64,000 nucleotides of DNA from Sulfuricella sp. (GCA_023266195.1 JAHFRP010000004.1:1-64000); one strand, 5' to 3'. Positions 27,739 to 40,339 are shown, numbered from the stretch's first letter. Numbers and translations are program-made. The notes: generated from the letters alone by a model not told the origin.

Positions 27739-28053
27739 CGGGGTGCCTCGTCGGATAGGGAGCCTGGGCGGGATAGCGCAAGCCGATACTGTAATTATAT
27801 ACAGTATTCGGGTTGGCAATAAAGTGAAGCGGGGAACAAGTTGAGCGCTTCGCGCAGATGATCGATAGCCGGGGGCAGTCCGGCGGCTGATTACTTCTTT
27901 TGCTTCGCTGCATGGGCCGTACAAAGAAAGTATTCCGCCCGCCGGGCGGACGGCACCCAATCAATCGGTACGCATGGCGCACCCACGACTATTTCTGGTG
28001 ATCAAATAGGTAATAGGGGTTTGTCTCTGTTGTTTGGAGCCATCCCCAAACCA
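27739..28053. other. Intergenic region upstream of lexA
   Basis: About 315 bases. The lexA operator and promoter lie at 27770-27820. The rest, including a GCCCGCCGGGCGG palindrome near 27939, shows no gene and no recognisable RNA. Confidence 0.6.
27789..27804 (-). promoter_or_regulatory. LexA operator (SOS box)
   Basis: CTGTAATTATATACAG is a near-ideal CTGT-N8-ACAG LexA site. It overlaps the probable lexA core promoter (TTGCCA about 10 bases upstream on the minus strand and an AT-rich -10). It would control lexA and, by read-through, imuA, imuB and dnaE2. Confidence 0.93.
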
Positions 28054-28239
28054 TCAAGCCGCTTTCTTGACCGGCTGATTCGCTCTTTTACTGACGTAAA
28101 GCACTTCAACGCCAACGACGTTGCCTTCAACGTCGTAGTCCAGGATCACGCCTGGTTTGATTTCTTCGGTTTTTTCAACGTCACCTTCAGCCAGTTCCAG
28201 ATACAACGCATCGGCGATAGGATCGAATTCGATTTTCAT
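28054..28239 (-). CDS. DUF2283 domain-containing protein
   Basis: This 61-residue protein starts MKIEFDPIADALYLELAEGD and continues IKPGVILDYDVEGNVVGVEV, the full DUF2283 pattern. The family commonly pairs with DUF4258 proteins in putative toxin-antitoxin modules, and here the start overlaps the stop of the DUF4258 gene (ATGA), implying coupled translation. It would be the antitoxin by analogy. The C-terminus is basic (RANQPVKKAA). Confidence 0.85.
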   Translation of the reverse strand: MKIEFDPIADALYLELAEGDVEKTEEIKPGVILDYDVEGNVVGVEVLYVSKRANQPVKKAA

Positions 28240-28484
28240 AGGTCGTTCACCTTTTCATCGAAATAAGCGGTGACAATAGTCAGCGGCTCGTTCGTTTCAT
28301 TATAGATAACCCTTAGTACCAGAAAGCCTTTTTCTGGGATCGGCAGCAGGGCATGTACCAGGTTGGGGTCGTCGTTATCGTTTTCTATCCTTGCAGGGTG
28401 TTCCAGGGCCGCGGCGACCCACTCCAGTTTGATCTTCCTTCGCTGGATTCGTTTTTCTGCGTGGCCGCTTAATCTGAATTGCAT
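28236..28484 (-). CDS. DUF4258 domain-containing protein
   Basis: From the ATG at 28484 the product has 82 residues: FRLSGHAEKRIQRRKIKLEW, then ALEHPARIENDN and LVLRVIYNETNEPLTIVTAY. This is the DUF4258 fold, related to RelE/BrnT-like ribonuclease toxins; the His and the two Arg near the start fit that view. An alternative start at 28508 adds eight residues. Its stop overlaps the DUF2283 start. Toxicity is inference from family and layout. Confidence 0.8.
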   Translation of the reverse strand: MQFRLSGHAEKRIQRRKIKLEWVAAALEHPARIENDNDDPNLVHALLPIPEKGFLVLRVIYNETNEPLTIVTAYFDEKVNDL

Positions 28485-28529
28485 GCGCCTGATTTTACTT
28501 TCATTCATCGATTGACGACAACATACCCC

Positions 28530-28561
28530 AAAAAAACGCCGCACCGGAATACCGGTACGGC
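28530..28561 (-). terminator. Intrinsic terminator downstream of nifJ
   Basis: On the minus strand GCCGTACCGG-TATT-CCGGTGCGGC is followed by CG and seven T residues. The 10-base stem with one mismatch and the U-tract make a strong Rho-independent terminator 30 bases after the nifJ stop codon. It also isolates the DUF4258/DUF2283 pair from nifJ transcription. Confidence 0.88.
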
Positions 28562-28589
28562 GCAACGGGGGAAACGGGTCAATAAACGG

Positions 28590-32168
<3,579 letters not shown>

Positions 32169-32388
32169 CAAAAATACCCCTTCCAGTTCCAGACAATATT
32201 AGAGCGTTATTCGCGCACACAATCACATTGGAACAAAACCCATCCAGCCGGTTCTGTCGGATGAAAAATTCAGTGCAGCTTCTTGCCAAACTACCACGAC
32301 CTTAAAAGTCAGGCAACAAACTACATAATATATATATCAGATGTCTTATACAAGTGTATCGGCATCGACCGGGTGCGGAAATTCAGGC

Positions 32389-32424
32389 AAAAAAAACCGC
32401 CCGCCGACGAATCGGCAAGGCGGT
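32389..32424 (-). terminator. Intrinsic terminator downstream of dsrC
   Basis: On the minus strand ACCGCC, a short bulge, GCCGA, a TTCG loop region, TCGGC and GGCGGT fold into a long hairpin followed by eight T residues. It lies 110 bases after the dsrC stop, beyond a REP pair. Confidence 0.85.
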
Positions 32425-32456
32425 AGGGGGTGGCGCGGGGGTGTTGAAACGCTGCG

Positions 32457-32513
32457 GTAGGAGCGGCCTCCCGGCCGCGATGTCGATATTCGCGGCCGGG
32501 AGGCCGCTCCTAC
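32457..32513. repeat. REP pair, family B, copy 2
   Basis: GTAGGAGCGGCCTCCCGGCC GCGA and inverse CGCGGCCGGGAGGCCGCTCC TAC, between the dsrC stop and its terminator. Both arms share a C/G change relative to the other copies, so they co-vary as a folded unit. Confidence 0.88.
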
Positions 32514-32535
32514 GGAGCTTTGCTGAACTTTCCGA

Positions 32536-32868
32536 TCACACGCAGCCGGTGGGCTTGGGCAAGCCGGCGATGCGGCAGCCCTGCTTGGCCGGGCCGTAAG
32601 GAAACAATTCGTACAGGTACTTGGAATTGCCCTTCTCCGGGCCGTATTCCTTGGTCATCGCCTTTTGCATCAGGCGGATGTTCGGCACGGTGCCGCTCTC
32701 GGCGAAGCCTTGGCGCAGGAAGCCGATCACTTCCCAGTGATTTTGGGTCAGGCTTAGCCCTTCTTTCGCAGCAATCGCGTTGGCCAGGCCTTCGGACCAC
32801 AGGCTCAGGTCGCGCAGGTAGCCCTCCGGGTCGGTGTCGATAACGTTGCCGTCAATTTCGAATTCCAT
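32536..32868 (-). CDS. dsrC: DsrC-type sulfur carrier protein
   Basis: This 110-residue TusE/DsrC-fold protein ends GCRIAGLPKPTGCV. Both redox cysteines are present: the penultimate Cys109 and Cys98, ten residues apart, on the swinging C-terminal arm. TusE proteins of tRNA thiolation keep only the last cysteine, so this is a true DsrC, which carries a trisulfide in dissimilatory sulfur metabolism or acts as a regulator. No dsrAB genes are in the window. A GGAGAG Shine-Dalgarno and a good promoter lie upstream. Confidence 0.92.
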   Translation of the reverse strand: MEFEIDGNVIDTDPEGYLRDLSLWSEGLANAIAAKEGLSLTQNHWEVIGFLRQGFAESGTVPNIRLMQKAMTKEYGPEKGNSKYLYELFPYGPAKQGCRIAGLPKPTGCV

Positions 32869-32923
32869 GCTTCTCTCCTTTCAAATAAGCAGATTTGGTT
32901 TTTGTCTAACAGTTGGTGTTTGT

Positions 32924-32952
32924 ATAATACAAAGCCCGAGTAACTTGGTCAA
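32924..32952 (-). promoter_or_regulatory. Sigma-70 type promoter of dsrC
   Basis: On the minus strand TTGACC, a 17-base spacer and TATTAT stand about 55 bases upstream of the dsrC ATG. The -35 matches the consensus TTGACA at five of six positions and the -10 matches at five of six. Confidence 0.7.
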
Positions 32953-33014
32953 GTAATTTATCCGAATTGCTCGGTGTATAATTCGACGCACCGCTTTTTC
33001 TCCCCCCAACCGCC

Positions 33015-36000
33015 GTGCAATCAACTCTCCGAACCCTCGCCACCGCCCTGCCCGGCTGCATGATCGCCGACCGCCACGGCTTCCGGCGGCAGATCGACAA
33101 GCTGCGATCCCTGGCCGCCGCGAACAAGCCCATCGCCGCGCCGCTCCAGCAACTGCAAGCCGCCGTCGAAAAATCGGCCGAAACGTTGCGCTGCCGGCTG
33201 GAGCGCCTGCCGCGGCCCGATTACCCCGAAGAGCTGCCGGTATCGGGCAAGCGCCACGAAATCGCCGCCGCCATCGAGAAAAATCAGGTGGTCATCGTTT
33301 GCGGCGAAACCGGCTCCGGCAAAACCACCCAGCTACCGAAGATTTGCCTGGAATTGAAGCGCGGCGCCGCGGGACTGATCGGCCACACGCAGCCGCGCCG
33401 CATCGCCGCGCGCACCGTGGCATCGCGCATCTCGCAGGAACTCAAAAGCCCGCTCGGCCAGGCGGTCGGCTACAAGGTGCGCTTCACCGACAAATCCAGC
33501 CCGGACAGCTACATCAAGCTGATGACCGACGGCATCCTGCTGGCGGAAACGCAGAACGACCGCTTCCTTTGGGCCTACGACACCATCATCATCGACGAGG
33601 CGCACGAGCGCAGCCTCAACATCGATTTCCTGCTCGGCTATCTCAAACAAATTTTGCCGAAGCGGCCCGACCTGAAAGTCGTCGTCACTTCCGCCACCAT
33701 CGACGCCGAGCGGTTTTCCCGGCACTTCGGCGGCGCGCCGGTGATCGAGGTTTCGGGCCGGCTGTATCCGGTGGAGATGCGCTATCGGCCGCTAGCACCA
33801 GCCCGCGCAGCGGCACTTCGTCCCCCTCGCCCGCAGGCGGGAGAGGGCCGGGGTGAGGGCCTGTCGATCGAAGAACCCACGGAAGCCGACCTCGAAGACG
33901 CCATCCTCGATGCGGTGGACGAAGTTTCCCGCCTGGGCTCCGGCGATATCCTGATTTTTCTTCCCGGCGAACGCGAAATCCGCGACACCGCCGAAGCCCT
34001 GCGCAAGCACCATCCCGCCGGCGCAGAAATCCTGCCGCTGTTCGCCCGCCTCTCCGCCGCCGAACAGGAGCGGGTATTCCACCCCGGCGGCGCGCGCCGC
34101 ATCGTGCTCGCCACCAACGTGGCGGAAACCTCGCTCACCGTGCCCGGCATCCGCTACGTGATCGACCCCGGCTACGCCCGCCTCCTGCGCTACAGCTACC
34201 GCTCCAAGGTGGAGCGCCTGCAAATCGAGAAAATCTCGCAGGCCTCCGCCAACCAGCGCGCCGGGCGCTGCGGCCGGGTGATGAGCGGGGTGTGCGTGCG
34301 GCTCTACGCGGAAGACGATTTCAACACCCGCCCCGCCTTCACCGACCCGGAAATCCGCCGCAGCAACCTGGCCGCGGTGATCCTGCGCATGAAGGCGCTG
34401 GGGCTGACCGACATCGACGACTTCCCGTTCCTCGAACCGCCCGATTCCCGCGCCATCGCCGACGGCTTCAAGCTGCTGGAAGAACTCGGCGCGGTGGACG
34501 GCGAGCGCACCCTCACCGAAACCGGCCGCCAGCTTGCCAAACTGCCGATCGACCCGCGCATCGGCCGGATGATCCTGGCGGCCAGGGCGGAAAACTGCCT
34601 GGCGGAAGTGCTGGTCATCGCCGCCGCCCTGTCGGTGGCCGACCCGCGCGACCGGCCGATGGACAAGCAGCAGGCGGCCGACGACAAGCACCGCCAGTTC
34701 CAGGACGAAAATTCGGATTTTCTCGGTTACCTCAAACTGTGGGCGTTCTACGACGAGGCGCTGAAACACAAGAAATCCAACCGCAAGCTGCTCGATCTGT
34801 GCCGTGAGCATTTCCTTTCCGCCACGCGGCTGCGCGAGTGGCGCGAAATCCACGGCCAACTCCACGCCCAGGCGGTCGAGATGGGCCTCAAGCCCAACCA
34901 GGTCCCGGCCGGCTTCGAGGAAATCCACCGCGCCCTGTTGGCCGGTCTGCTCGGCAATATCGGCGTAAAGACCGAAACGGCGGAATACGCCGGCACGCGC
35001 GAAATCAAGTTCCACCTGTTTCCCGGTTCGGCGATCTACAAAAAAGCGCCGAAATGGGTGATGGCGGCGGAGCTGACCGAAACCACCAAGCTCTACGCCC
35101 GCACCGCCGCCAAGATCGAGCCGGAATGGGTGGAGAAGGTCGCCGGGCCCATGCTGCGCCGCCATTACTTCGACCCGCACTGGGAAAAAAACACCGCCCA
35201 GGTCGCCGCCTTCGAGCGCGTCAGCCTGTACGGCCTGACGCTGGTGCCGCGCCGCCGCGTCCACTACGGCACCATCAACCCGGCCGAGTCGCGCGAAATC
35301 TTCATCCGCGGCGCATTGGTGGCCGGCGAATTCAATACGCGGGCACCATTTTTCGTGCACAACCGCAAGCTCGTCGCCGAAGTCGAGGAACTGGAGCACA
35401 AATCCCGCCGCCAGGACGTGCTGGTGGACGAAGAGCGCATCTACGCCTTCTACGACGCGCGCATTCCCGCCGGCATCCACAACGGCGCGGACTTCGACAA
35501 GTGGCGGCGCGGGGCGGAGAGGAGCCCTCTCCCCAACCCTCTCCCGAAGGGCGAGGGAGCAAACGAGAAAGGCGCCCGTTCTGATCGGCTCCTGTTCATG
35601 AGCCGCGACGACCTGATGCGCCACGGCGCCGACGCAATCACCGTCGAACTGTTTCCCGAGACCATGAAGGTGGGCGAAACCGCCTGCAAGCTCGCCTACC
35701 GCTTCGAGCCCGGCCACCCGCTCGACGGCGTCACCCTGACCGTGCCGCTGCACCTGTTGAACCAGATGGACGGCCGCCCCTACGACTGGCTGGTGCCGGG
35801 CATGATCCGCGAAAAACTCACGGCGCTGGTCAAGGCGCTGCCCAAGCGGCTGCGCTCGGCCTGCGTGCCGGTGCCGGATTTCGTGACGGCGGCACTGGTG
35901 GGAATGCTCCATACTCCCCCCTTTGAAAAAGAGGGGCCGGGGGGGGATTTGCGGTCAGACGAACTTGCCTCCGCCGTGAAATCCCCCCTAACCCCCCTTT

Positions 36001-37112
36001 TTCAAAGGGGGGAACACGACGCGGGGAGAGGCCCTTCCCTCCTCGAATCCCTGTCCGCCTTCATCCGCAAAAAAACCGGCCAGGAAATCCCCCCCGACAC
36101 CTGGAAAGACGCCGATATTCCGCCCCACCTCTCGATGAACTTCAAAGTGGTGGACGAAGCCGGCGCCGAGCTGGCTTCCGGCCGCAACCTCGCCGAACTC
36201 AAGGACCAGCTCGGCCAGGCCGCCCGACTCACTTTCGCCCAGGCGCCGCAGCTCGACATCGAGAAGGAAGGCCTGACCAACTGGGATTTCGGCGACCTGC
36301 CGGAGAAAATCGCCTTCACCCACCGCGGCCAGTCCCTCACCGGCTACCCGGCGCTGGAAGACGACGGCGATTCGGTCTCGATCCGCCTGTTCGACACTCC
36401 CGAAGCGGCGCAAACCGCCCTGCGCGCCGGCGTGCGGCGGCTGTTGCGGCTCGCCCTCAACCCGCAGATGAAGCAGCTGGAAAAAAACCTGCCCAACTTC
36501 ACCCAGACCGCCCTGCACCTGCGCGCCGTCGCCAATCCCGACGATCTGAGGGAAGACCTGCTCACCGCCATCGCCGACCGCGCCTTTATCGGCGACGACG
36601 AGCTGCCCCGCACCGTCAAGGCCTTCAATACCCAGAAAGACCGCGCCCGCACCCGCCTCGCCGCCGTGTCGGACGGCGCCTGCCGCGTCCTCGCCGCCAT
36701 CGCCGCCGATTACCAGATCGTGCAAACCCGCCTCGCCGGCAAGCTGCCCCACCCGGTGGCGCAGGACATCCGCGAACAGCTCGGCGACCTGGTCTACAAG
36801 GGCTTTCTCGCCGCCACCCCGTGGGAGCAGCTGCAACACCTGCCGCGCTACCTCAAGGCCATCGTGCGCCGCCTGGAAAAGCTCGCCGGCGCCGCCGAGC
36901 GCGACGCCAAGTGGACGGCGGCGTTCCGCGAGCTGTGGCAGGATTATGCGAAGCGGGCGGAAAAGCACCGCAAGGACGGAACCGGCGACGCCGAGCTAGC
37001 GAAATTTCGCTGGATGCTGGAAGAGTTGAGGGTATCGATGTTCGCGCAGGAGCTGAAAACGCCCTACCCGGTATCGGTAAAGCGCTTGCAGAAAGTTTTG
37101 GAAGGCATGTAG
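33015..37112 (+). CDS. hrpA: ATP-dependent RNA helicase HrpA, with three in-frame repeat insertions
   Basis: This 1365-residue DEAH-box helicase has motif I GETGSGKTTQ, motif II DEAHERSLN, motif III SATID and motif VI QRAGRCGR, then the HA2/OB-fold and the long HrpA-specific C-terminal region. HrpA resolves stalled ribosomes and remodels RNA. The start is GTG at 33015. Three segments are translated repeats: RPPRPQAGEGRGEG (about residue 270), SPLPNPLPKGEG (about 837) and a longer TPPFEKEGPGG...SPLTPLFQRGE (about 968-1000). They explain why the protein is longer than E. coli HrpA (about 1300). Confidence 0.95.
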   Translation: MQSTLRTLATALPGCMIADRHGFRRQIDKLRSLAAANKPIAAPLQQLQAAVEKSAETLRCRLERLPRPDYPEELPVSGKRHEIAAAIEKNQVVIVCGETGSGKTTQLPKICLELKRGAAGLIGHTQPRRIAARTVASRISQELKSPLGQAVGYKVRFTDKSSPDSYIKLMTDGILLAETQNDRFLWAYDTIIIDEAHERSLNIDFLLGYLKQILPKRPDLKVVVTSATIDAERFSRHFGGAPVIEVSGRLYPVEMRYRPLAPARAAALRPPRPQAGEGRGEGLSIEEPTEADLEDAILDAVDEVSRLGSGDILIFLPGEREIRDTAEALRKHHPAGAEILPLFARLSAAEQERVFHPGGARRIVLATNVAETSLTVPGIRYVIDPGYARLLRYSYRSKVERLQIEKISQASANQRAGRCGRVMSGVCVRLYAEDDFNTRPAFTDPEIRRSNLAAVILRMKALGLTDIDDFPFLEPPDSRAIADGFKLLEELGAVDGERTLTETGRQLAKLPIDPRIGRMILAARAENCLAEVLVIAAALSVADPRDRPMDKQQAADDKHRQFQDENSDFLGYLKLWAFYDEALKHKKSNRKLLDLCREHFLSATRLREWREIHGQLHAQAVEMGLKPNQVPAGFEEIHRALLAGLLGNIGVKTETAEYAGTREIKFHLFPGSAIYKKAPKWVMAAELTETTKLYARTAAKIEPEWVEKVAGPMLRRHYFDPHWEKNTAQVAAFERVSLYGLTLVPRRRVHYGTINPAESREIFIRGALVAGEFNTRAPFFVHNRKLVAEVEELEHKSRRQDVLVDEERIYAFYDARIPAGIHNGADFDKWRRGAERSPLPNPLPKGEGANEKGARSDRLLFMSRDDLMRHGADAITVELFPETMKVGETACKLAYRFEPGHPLDGVTLTVPLHLLNQMDGRPYDWLVPGMIREKLTALVKALPKRLRSACVPVPDFVTAALVGMLHTPPFEKEGPGGDLRSDELASAVKSPLTPLFQRGEHDAGRGPSLLESLSAFIRKKTGQEIPPDTWKDADIPPHLSMNFKVVDEAGAELASGRNLAELKDQLGQAARLTFAQAPQLDIEKEGLTNWDFGDLPEKIAFTHRGQSLTGYPALEDDGDSVSIRLFDTPEAAQTALRAGVRRLLRLALNPQMKQLEKNLPNFTQTALHLRAVANPDDLREDLLTAIADRAFIGDDELPRTVKAFNTQKDRARTRLAAVSDGACRVLAAIAADYQIVQTRLAGKLPHPVAQDIREQLGDLVYKGFLAATPWEQLQHLPRYLKAIVRRLEKLAGAAERDAKWTAAFRELWQDYAKRAEKHRKDGTGDAELAKFRWMLEELRVSMFAQELKTPYPVSVKRLQKVLEGM
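33819..33860. repeat. Family C repeat inside hrpA, first
   Basis: CGTCCCCCTCGCCCGCAGGC GGGAGAGGGCCGGGG is read in frame as RPPRPQAGEGRGEG between the two helicase lobes. Confidence 0.8.
35522..35560. repeat. Family C repeat inside hrpA, second
   Basis: GAGCCCTCTCCCCAACCCTC TCCCGAAGGGCGAGGGAG, read in frame as SPLPNPLPKGEG. Confidence 0.85.
35915..36015. repeat. Family D repeat pair inside hrpA, third
   Basis: Two inverted arms, TCCCCCCTTTGAAAAAGAGG and CCCCCTTTTTCAAAGGGGGG, about 100 bases end to end, are translated without a stop. The same pair occurs outside genes at 39448-39549. Confidence 0.88.
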
Positions 37113-37123
37113 GAGAATAACCG

Positions 37124-37576
37124 ATGCAAATCTGGGTCGATGCCGACGCCTGCCCAGCCGTGATCAAGGAAATCCTGTTTCGCGCCGCCGAGCGGCGGCA
37201 GATTTTCGTCACGCTGGTCGCCAACAAACTGCTGCGCACGCCGCCTTCGCGCTTCATCAGGGCGATCCAGGTGCCCGCCGGTTTCGACGTGGCCGACGAC
37301 AGGATCGCGCAACAGGTGGAAAGCGGCGACCTGGTGATCACCGCCGACATTCCGCTCGCCGCCCAGGTGATCGAACGCGGCGGCCACGCGCTCAATCCGC
37401 GTGGGGAGTTCTACACCCCGGACACGATCCGGGAACGCCTGAACATGCGCGATTTCATGGATACGCTACGCAGCAGCGGCGTGGAAACCGGCGGCCCGTC
37501 GGCGTTCAGCCAAGGCGACCGAAAAGCGTTCGCCGGCCAGCTGGACCGCTGGCTGGCGAAGAACGTGAAGGCTTGA
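37124..37576 (+). CDS. yaiI: YaiI/YqxD family (UPF0178) protein
   Basis: This 150-residue protein starts [20 protein letters not shown], the invariant UPF0178 signature, followed by [24 protein letters not shown] and [20 protein letters not shown]. The acidic residues (D6, D8, D60-range, D74-range) resemble a PIN-like nuclease site, but no activity is established. It follows hrpA by 11 bases with a GGAG Shine-Dalgarno and is probably co-transcribed. Confidence 0.92.
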   Translation: MQIWVDADACPAVIKEILFRAAERRQIFVTLVANKLLRTPPSRFIRAIQVPAGFDVADDRIAQQVESGDLVITADIPLAAQVIERGGHALNPRGEFYTPDTIRERLNMRDFMDTLRSSGVETGGPSAFSQGDRKAFAGQLDRWLAKNVKA

Positions 37577-37638
37577 TCGCGAGGGGCGGCGTCCGCCGCT
37601 CCGAGTTGCCAGGGAAACGGCTGGACAAATCAAAAATC

Positions 37639-37710
37639 GTCATTCCGGCGAAAGCCGGAATCTTGGTTTATCAATGGGTTACTGGATACCGGCTTTCGCC
37701 GGTATGACGG
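37639..37710. repeat. Palindromic repeat pair, family H
   Basis: GTCATTCCGGCGAAAGCCGG AATC and ATACCGGCTTTCGCCGGTAT GACG are inverted arms in the convergent yaiI-porin gap. Related arms occur at 5312-5381 and near 60477-60505 (ACCCGCGCAAGCGGGAATGA). Confidence 0.8.
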
Positions 37711-37734
37711 GTTCGGCAGTTAATCAGCGCTTCC

Positions 37735-39159
37735 CTAGAAATGCCGGCTGTAAACCAGCTGGCCGTTGAACTGCTCGTGGCTGGTGGTGATGCCGGTCAT
37801 ACCCGAAGTGGCCGTCACCTTGGGCGCATAGCTCACGGCCAGGTCGAGATGCGACAGCTTGTCGAAGGCATAGCCGAAGCCCGCGGTGACGTGATTCTTG
37901 ATGGTGGCGGGAAAAAGCGCGTTGAGATAGGTATCCGGCACCGGGTTGTTCGCCATGTTCAAGCCAGCGCGCAGGGTCAGCGCATCGGTCATGCGGTAGG
38001 CCGCGCCCAGCATCACGACGTTCTGGTCGCTCCAGTTCTGAAAGAACACCACGTCCATCGAGGTGCCGTTGAAGGCCGCGGCCGGCCCGACGTTGCCCGA
38101 GGCGGCGAACACCATCTTGAAATCCTTCAGCACCGCGGCCCAGTTGATGCGCTTGTAGTCCGCCGCCAACGTCCATTTGTCGCTGGCTTCATAGGAAACG
38201 CCGAGGCCATAGGTTTCCGGCCACTGGAAATCCTTCACGGTCATCCTGCCGGCAACGGGAATGGTCTGGTTCGCCGGGCCGCCGCCGGCGAAATCGACGT
38301 TGAACGAGACCGTGGCTTCCTGCGCTTCCAGGTCGTTCAGGCGGGTCTTGGAGTGGTAGGTGGCGCCGATGGTGGTCTTGCCGTCGAGCTTGTAGGTGAA
38401 GCCGATCTTGCCGGCGTAGCCGGTGCCCACCGCCTGGCCGGTGTAGGGGTTGTGGTTGGAGAAATCGAAATAGCCCCAGTTGACGGCGCCGATTTGGCCC
38501 GGCCCACCGCCCATCATGCCGCCGAAAGTGTTCACCATGCTGCCCGACGCCGTCGCCATCGGCGAAGTGCCGCCCGCCATCTGCAGGAACGAAGCGCCGT
38601 TGACCGCCATCTTCAAATCCATGCCGGCCCAGACGTAATCCAGCGAGCCGCCGACTTTCAGGTTCGGGCCCGCGTCGTAGGCGAGCGGGAAAATCACCCG
38701 GCCGACACTCACTTCGGAGCGGTTGACCAGGCCCGGCGAGGGCGTCTGGTTGGCGGGGTTGGACAGGATCGAATCGCTGCCGTATTCGGTGCCCATGCCG
38801 CCCTGGCCGTACATGCCGACGCCGAACAGCAGCCCGTCGCGCTTCCTCGCCCAGCCGAACGCCGGGCCGCCGAACAGGTCGGCGCTGGAACGCGATGTGA
38901 CGCCGCCGGCGGACGACTTCACCTGCGGCGAGAGAAAGCCCAGAGCCAGGTCGAGCGTGGTTCCGTCTTCCATCATCGCCAGCGTCGCCGGGTTGTTCAT
39001 CATCGCCGCGGTGCCGTTGTCGTAGGCCATCGAGGCGCCGCCCATGCCCAGCGCCATGGCGCCGTAGCCCTCCATGTTCATGCCGTTGGTGGCTCCAGCC
39101 AGGCGGGGAAGCAGGCACGCCGCCAGGGCGCCGGCCAGTGCGATTTTTGTTGTTTTCAC
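37735..39159 (-). CDS. OmpP1/FadL-type outer membrane protein
   Basis: This 474-residue protein has a signal peptide (MKTTKIALAGALAACLLPRL, then AGA cleavage) and a glycine-rich N-terminal plug (MNMEGYGAMALGMGGASMAY). It ends in a typical outer-membrane signature with terminal aromatic residue (QLVYSRHF). The NNPATLAMMEDG segment is a FadL/TodX hallmark. These barrels import hydrophobic compounds such as fatty acids or aromatics. The regulator and substrate are not indicated. Confidence 0.9.
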   Translation of the reverse strand: MKTTKIALAGALAACLLPRLAGATNGMNMEGYGAMALGMGGASMAYDNGTAAMMNNPATLAMMEDGTTLDLALGFLSPQVKSSAGGVTSRSSADLFGGPAFGWARKRDGLLFGVGMYGQGGMGTEYGSDSILSNPANQTPSPGLVNRSEVSVGRVIFPLAYDAGPNLKVGGSLDYVWAGMDLKMAVNGASFLQMAGGTSPMATASGSMVNTFGGMMGGGPGQIGAVNWGYFDFSNHNPYTGQAVGTGYAGKIGFTYKLDGKTTIGATYHSKTRLNDLEAQEATVSFNVDFAGGGPANQTIPVAGRMTVKDFQWPETYGLGVSYEASDKWTLAADYKRINWAAVLKDFKMVFAASGNVGPAAAFNGTSMDVVFFQNWSDQNVVMLGAAYRMTDALTLRAGLNMANNPVPDTYLNALFPATIKNHVTAGFGYAFDKLSHLDLAVSYAPKVTATSGMTGITTSHEQFNGQLVYSRHF

Positions 39160-39646
39160 GGAATCAGGTCTATCGATAAATTAAAAGCCGGCCAGAATAT
39201 CAGCTAATTCGAGCATTAAAAAACGTTAATATGCTTATTTCGCATGTTCCGCGCCGCGCGATCCAATCTTGCCAACCTGCCGGGCTTTCGATACGCTTCA
39301 AAGGGATAAGCATTACAGCCTTATTCGGCCGCCGATAGCCGCAGGTAACCACCTATATTTCAAGGCGTTGCAAAAGCGATCATGTTGTTATTGTGATTAA
39401 TTTTTACTTTGTCAGATTGAATTCGCATCGGATTCGCACAGTGCCATCCCCCTTTGAAAAAGGGGGATTTGAGGGGGATTTAAAAATGCCTGCAGGTCGT
39501 GGCGCCGCTTTAAATCCTCCCTACCCCCCCCTTTTTCAAAGGGGGGAACATTACCGTCAGCCAAGTCTGACAAAGTAGAATTAATCGGCGTTTATTTGCG
39601 TTTATCGGCGGTTAACTGTTTTTTTTGGAAACTCGGGAGCCACTCC
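39160..39646. other. Long intergenic region with divergent promoters and a repeat
   Basis: About 490 bases between the divergent porin and cytidylate-kinase-like genes. A family D repeat pair occupies 39448-39549. Two TTTGTCAGA/TCTGACAAA arms (39408-39416 and 39568-39576) flank the repeat as a further inverted pair. No ORF of interest is seen. Confidence 0.6.
39448..39549. repeat. Family D repeat pair, intergenic
   Basis: CCCCCTTTGAAAAAGGGGGA and CCCCCCCTTTTTCAAAGGGG are inverted arms about 100 bases end to end, matching the copy translated inside hrpA. Confidence 0.88.
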
Positions 39647-40327
39647 ATGACCACGGACGCAATCAAGCTGGTGGAAGCGATCATCAAGGCGCAGATGGCC
39701 ACCGGCCACGGCAGCCGACGGGCGGACAAGCCGGTCGTCACGCTGTCGCGCGATTTCGGCAGCGGCGGGCGCGAGGTGGCGGAATTGCTGGCCAAGCGCC
39801 TGGCGGTGCCGGTCTACGACAAGGAATTGCTCGACGCCGTGGTGGAGCGCTCCGGCGCCGACCCCCAGTTGATGGCGCAGCTCGACGAGAAGACGCGGGG
39901 TTTTCGGAATTCCTGGCTGGTTTCGCTGCTGTCCGGCGAAAACGTGCTGACGGAGAATTACCGCCATCACCTGGTCAAGGTGGTGCTGGCCATCTTCAAT
40001 ACCGGCAACGGCGGCGTGATCATCGGGCGCGGCGGCCATTTCATCCTGGCGCAGCAGGACGTGTTCCGGGTGCGCCTGATCGCCTCGCCGGAAACCTGCG
40101 CCGAGCGCGTCGCGAAAAGCCAGGGCGTCCCCCTGGAAGAAGCGCGCAAGCTGGTGGCGGAGGTCAACGAGGGGCGCAGCAAATTCGTCCATGACATCTT
40201 CAGGCAGCGGCTCGACAAGCCCGCCGCCTTCGACCTCACCATCAATACCGACCGCCTGAGCAAGCACGACGAGGTGGCCGAAATCATCTTTTTCGCCATG
40301 CAGTGCCGGCACCGCGGCGACATCTAG
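39647..40327 (+). CDS. Cytidylate-kinase-like family protein
   Basis: This 226-residue protein has a P-loop-like start (VTLSRDFGSGGREVAELLAK) and VYDKELLDAV, VIIGRGGHFIL and RVRLIASPETCAERVA, all typical of the cytidylate-kinase-2 group. These are distant from housekeeping Cmk and often sit with CBS or membrane proteins. Substrate is unknown. A CGGGAG Shine-Dalgarno supports the ATG at 39647. The next gene starts 12 bases downstream. Confidence 0.82.
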   Translation: MTTDAIKLVEAIIKAQMATGHGSRRADKPVVTLSRDFGSGGREVAELLAKRLAVPVYDKELLDAVVERSGADPQLMAQLDEKTRGFRNSWLVSLLSGENVLTENYRHHLVKVVLAIFNTGNGGVIIGRGGHFILAQQDVFRVRLIASPETCAERVAKSQGVPLEEARKLVAEVNEGRSKFVHDIFRQRLDKPAAFDLTINTDRLSKHDEVAEIIFFAMQCRHRGDI

Positions 40328-40339
40328 GCCAGTCAGGCG

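Larger units (their letters stand above)
32169..32535. other. Intergenic region between nifJ and dsrC
   Basis: About 367 bases. It contains the nifJ upstream region (an AT run ATAATATATATAT near 32325), the dsrC terminator (32389-32424) and a family B REP pair (32457-32513). No gene is seen. Confidence 0.65.
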
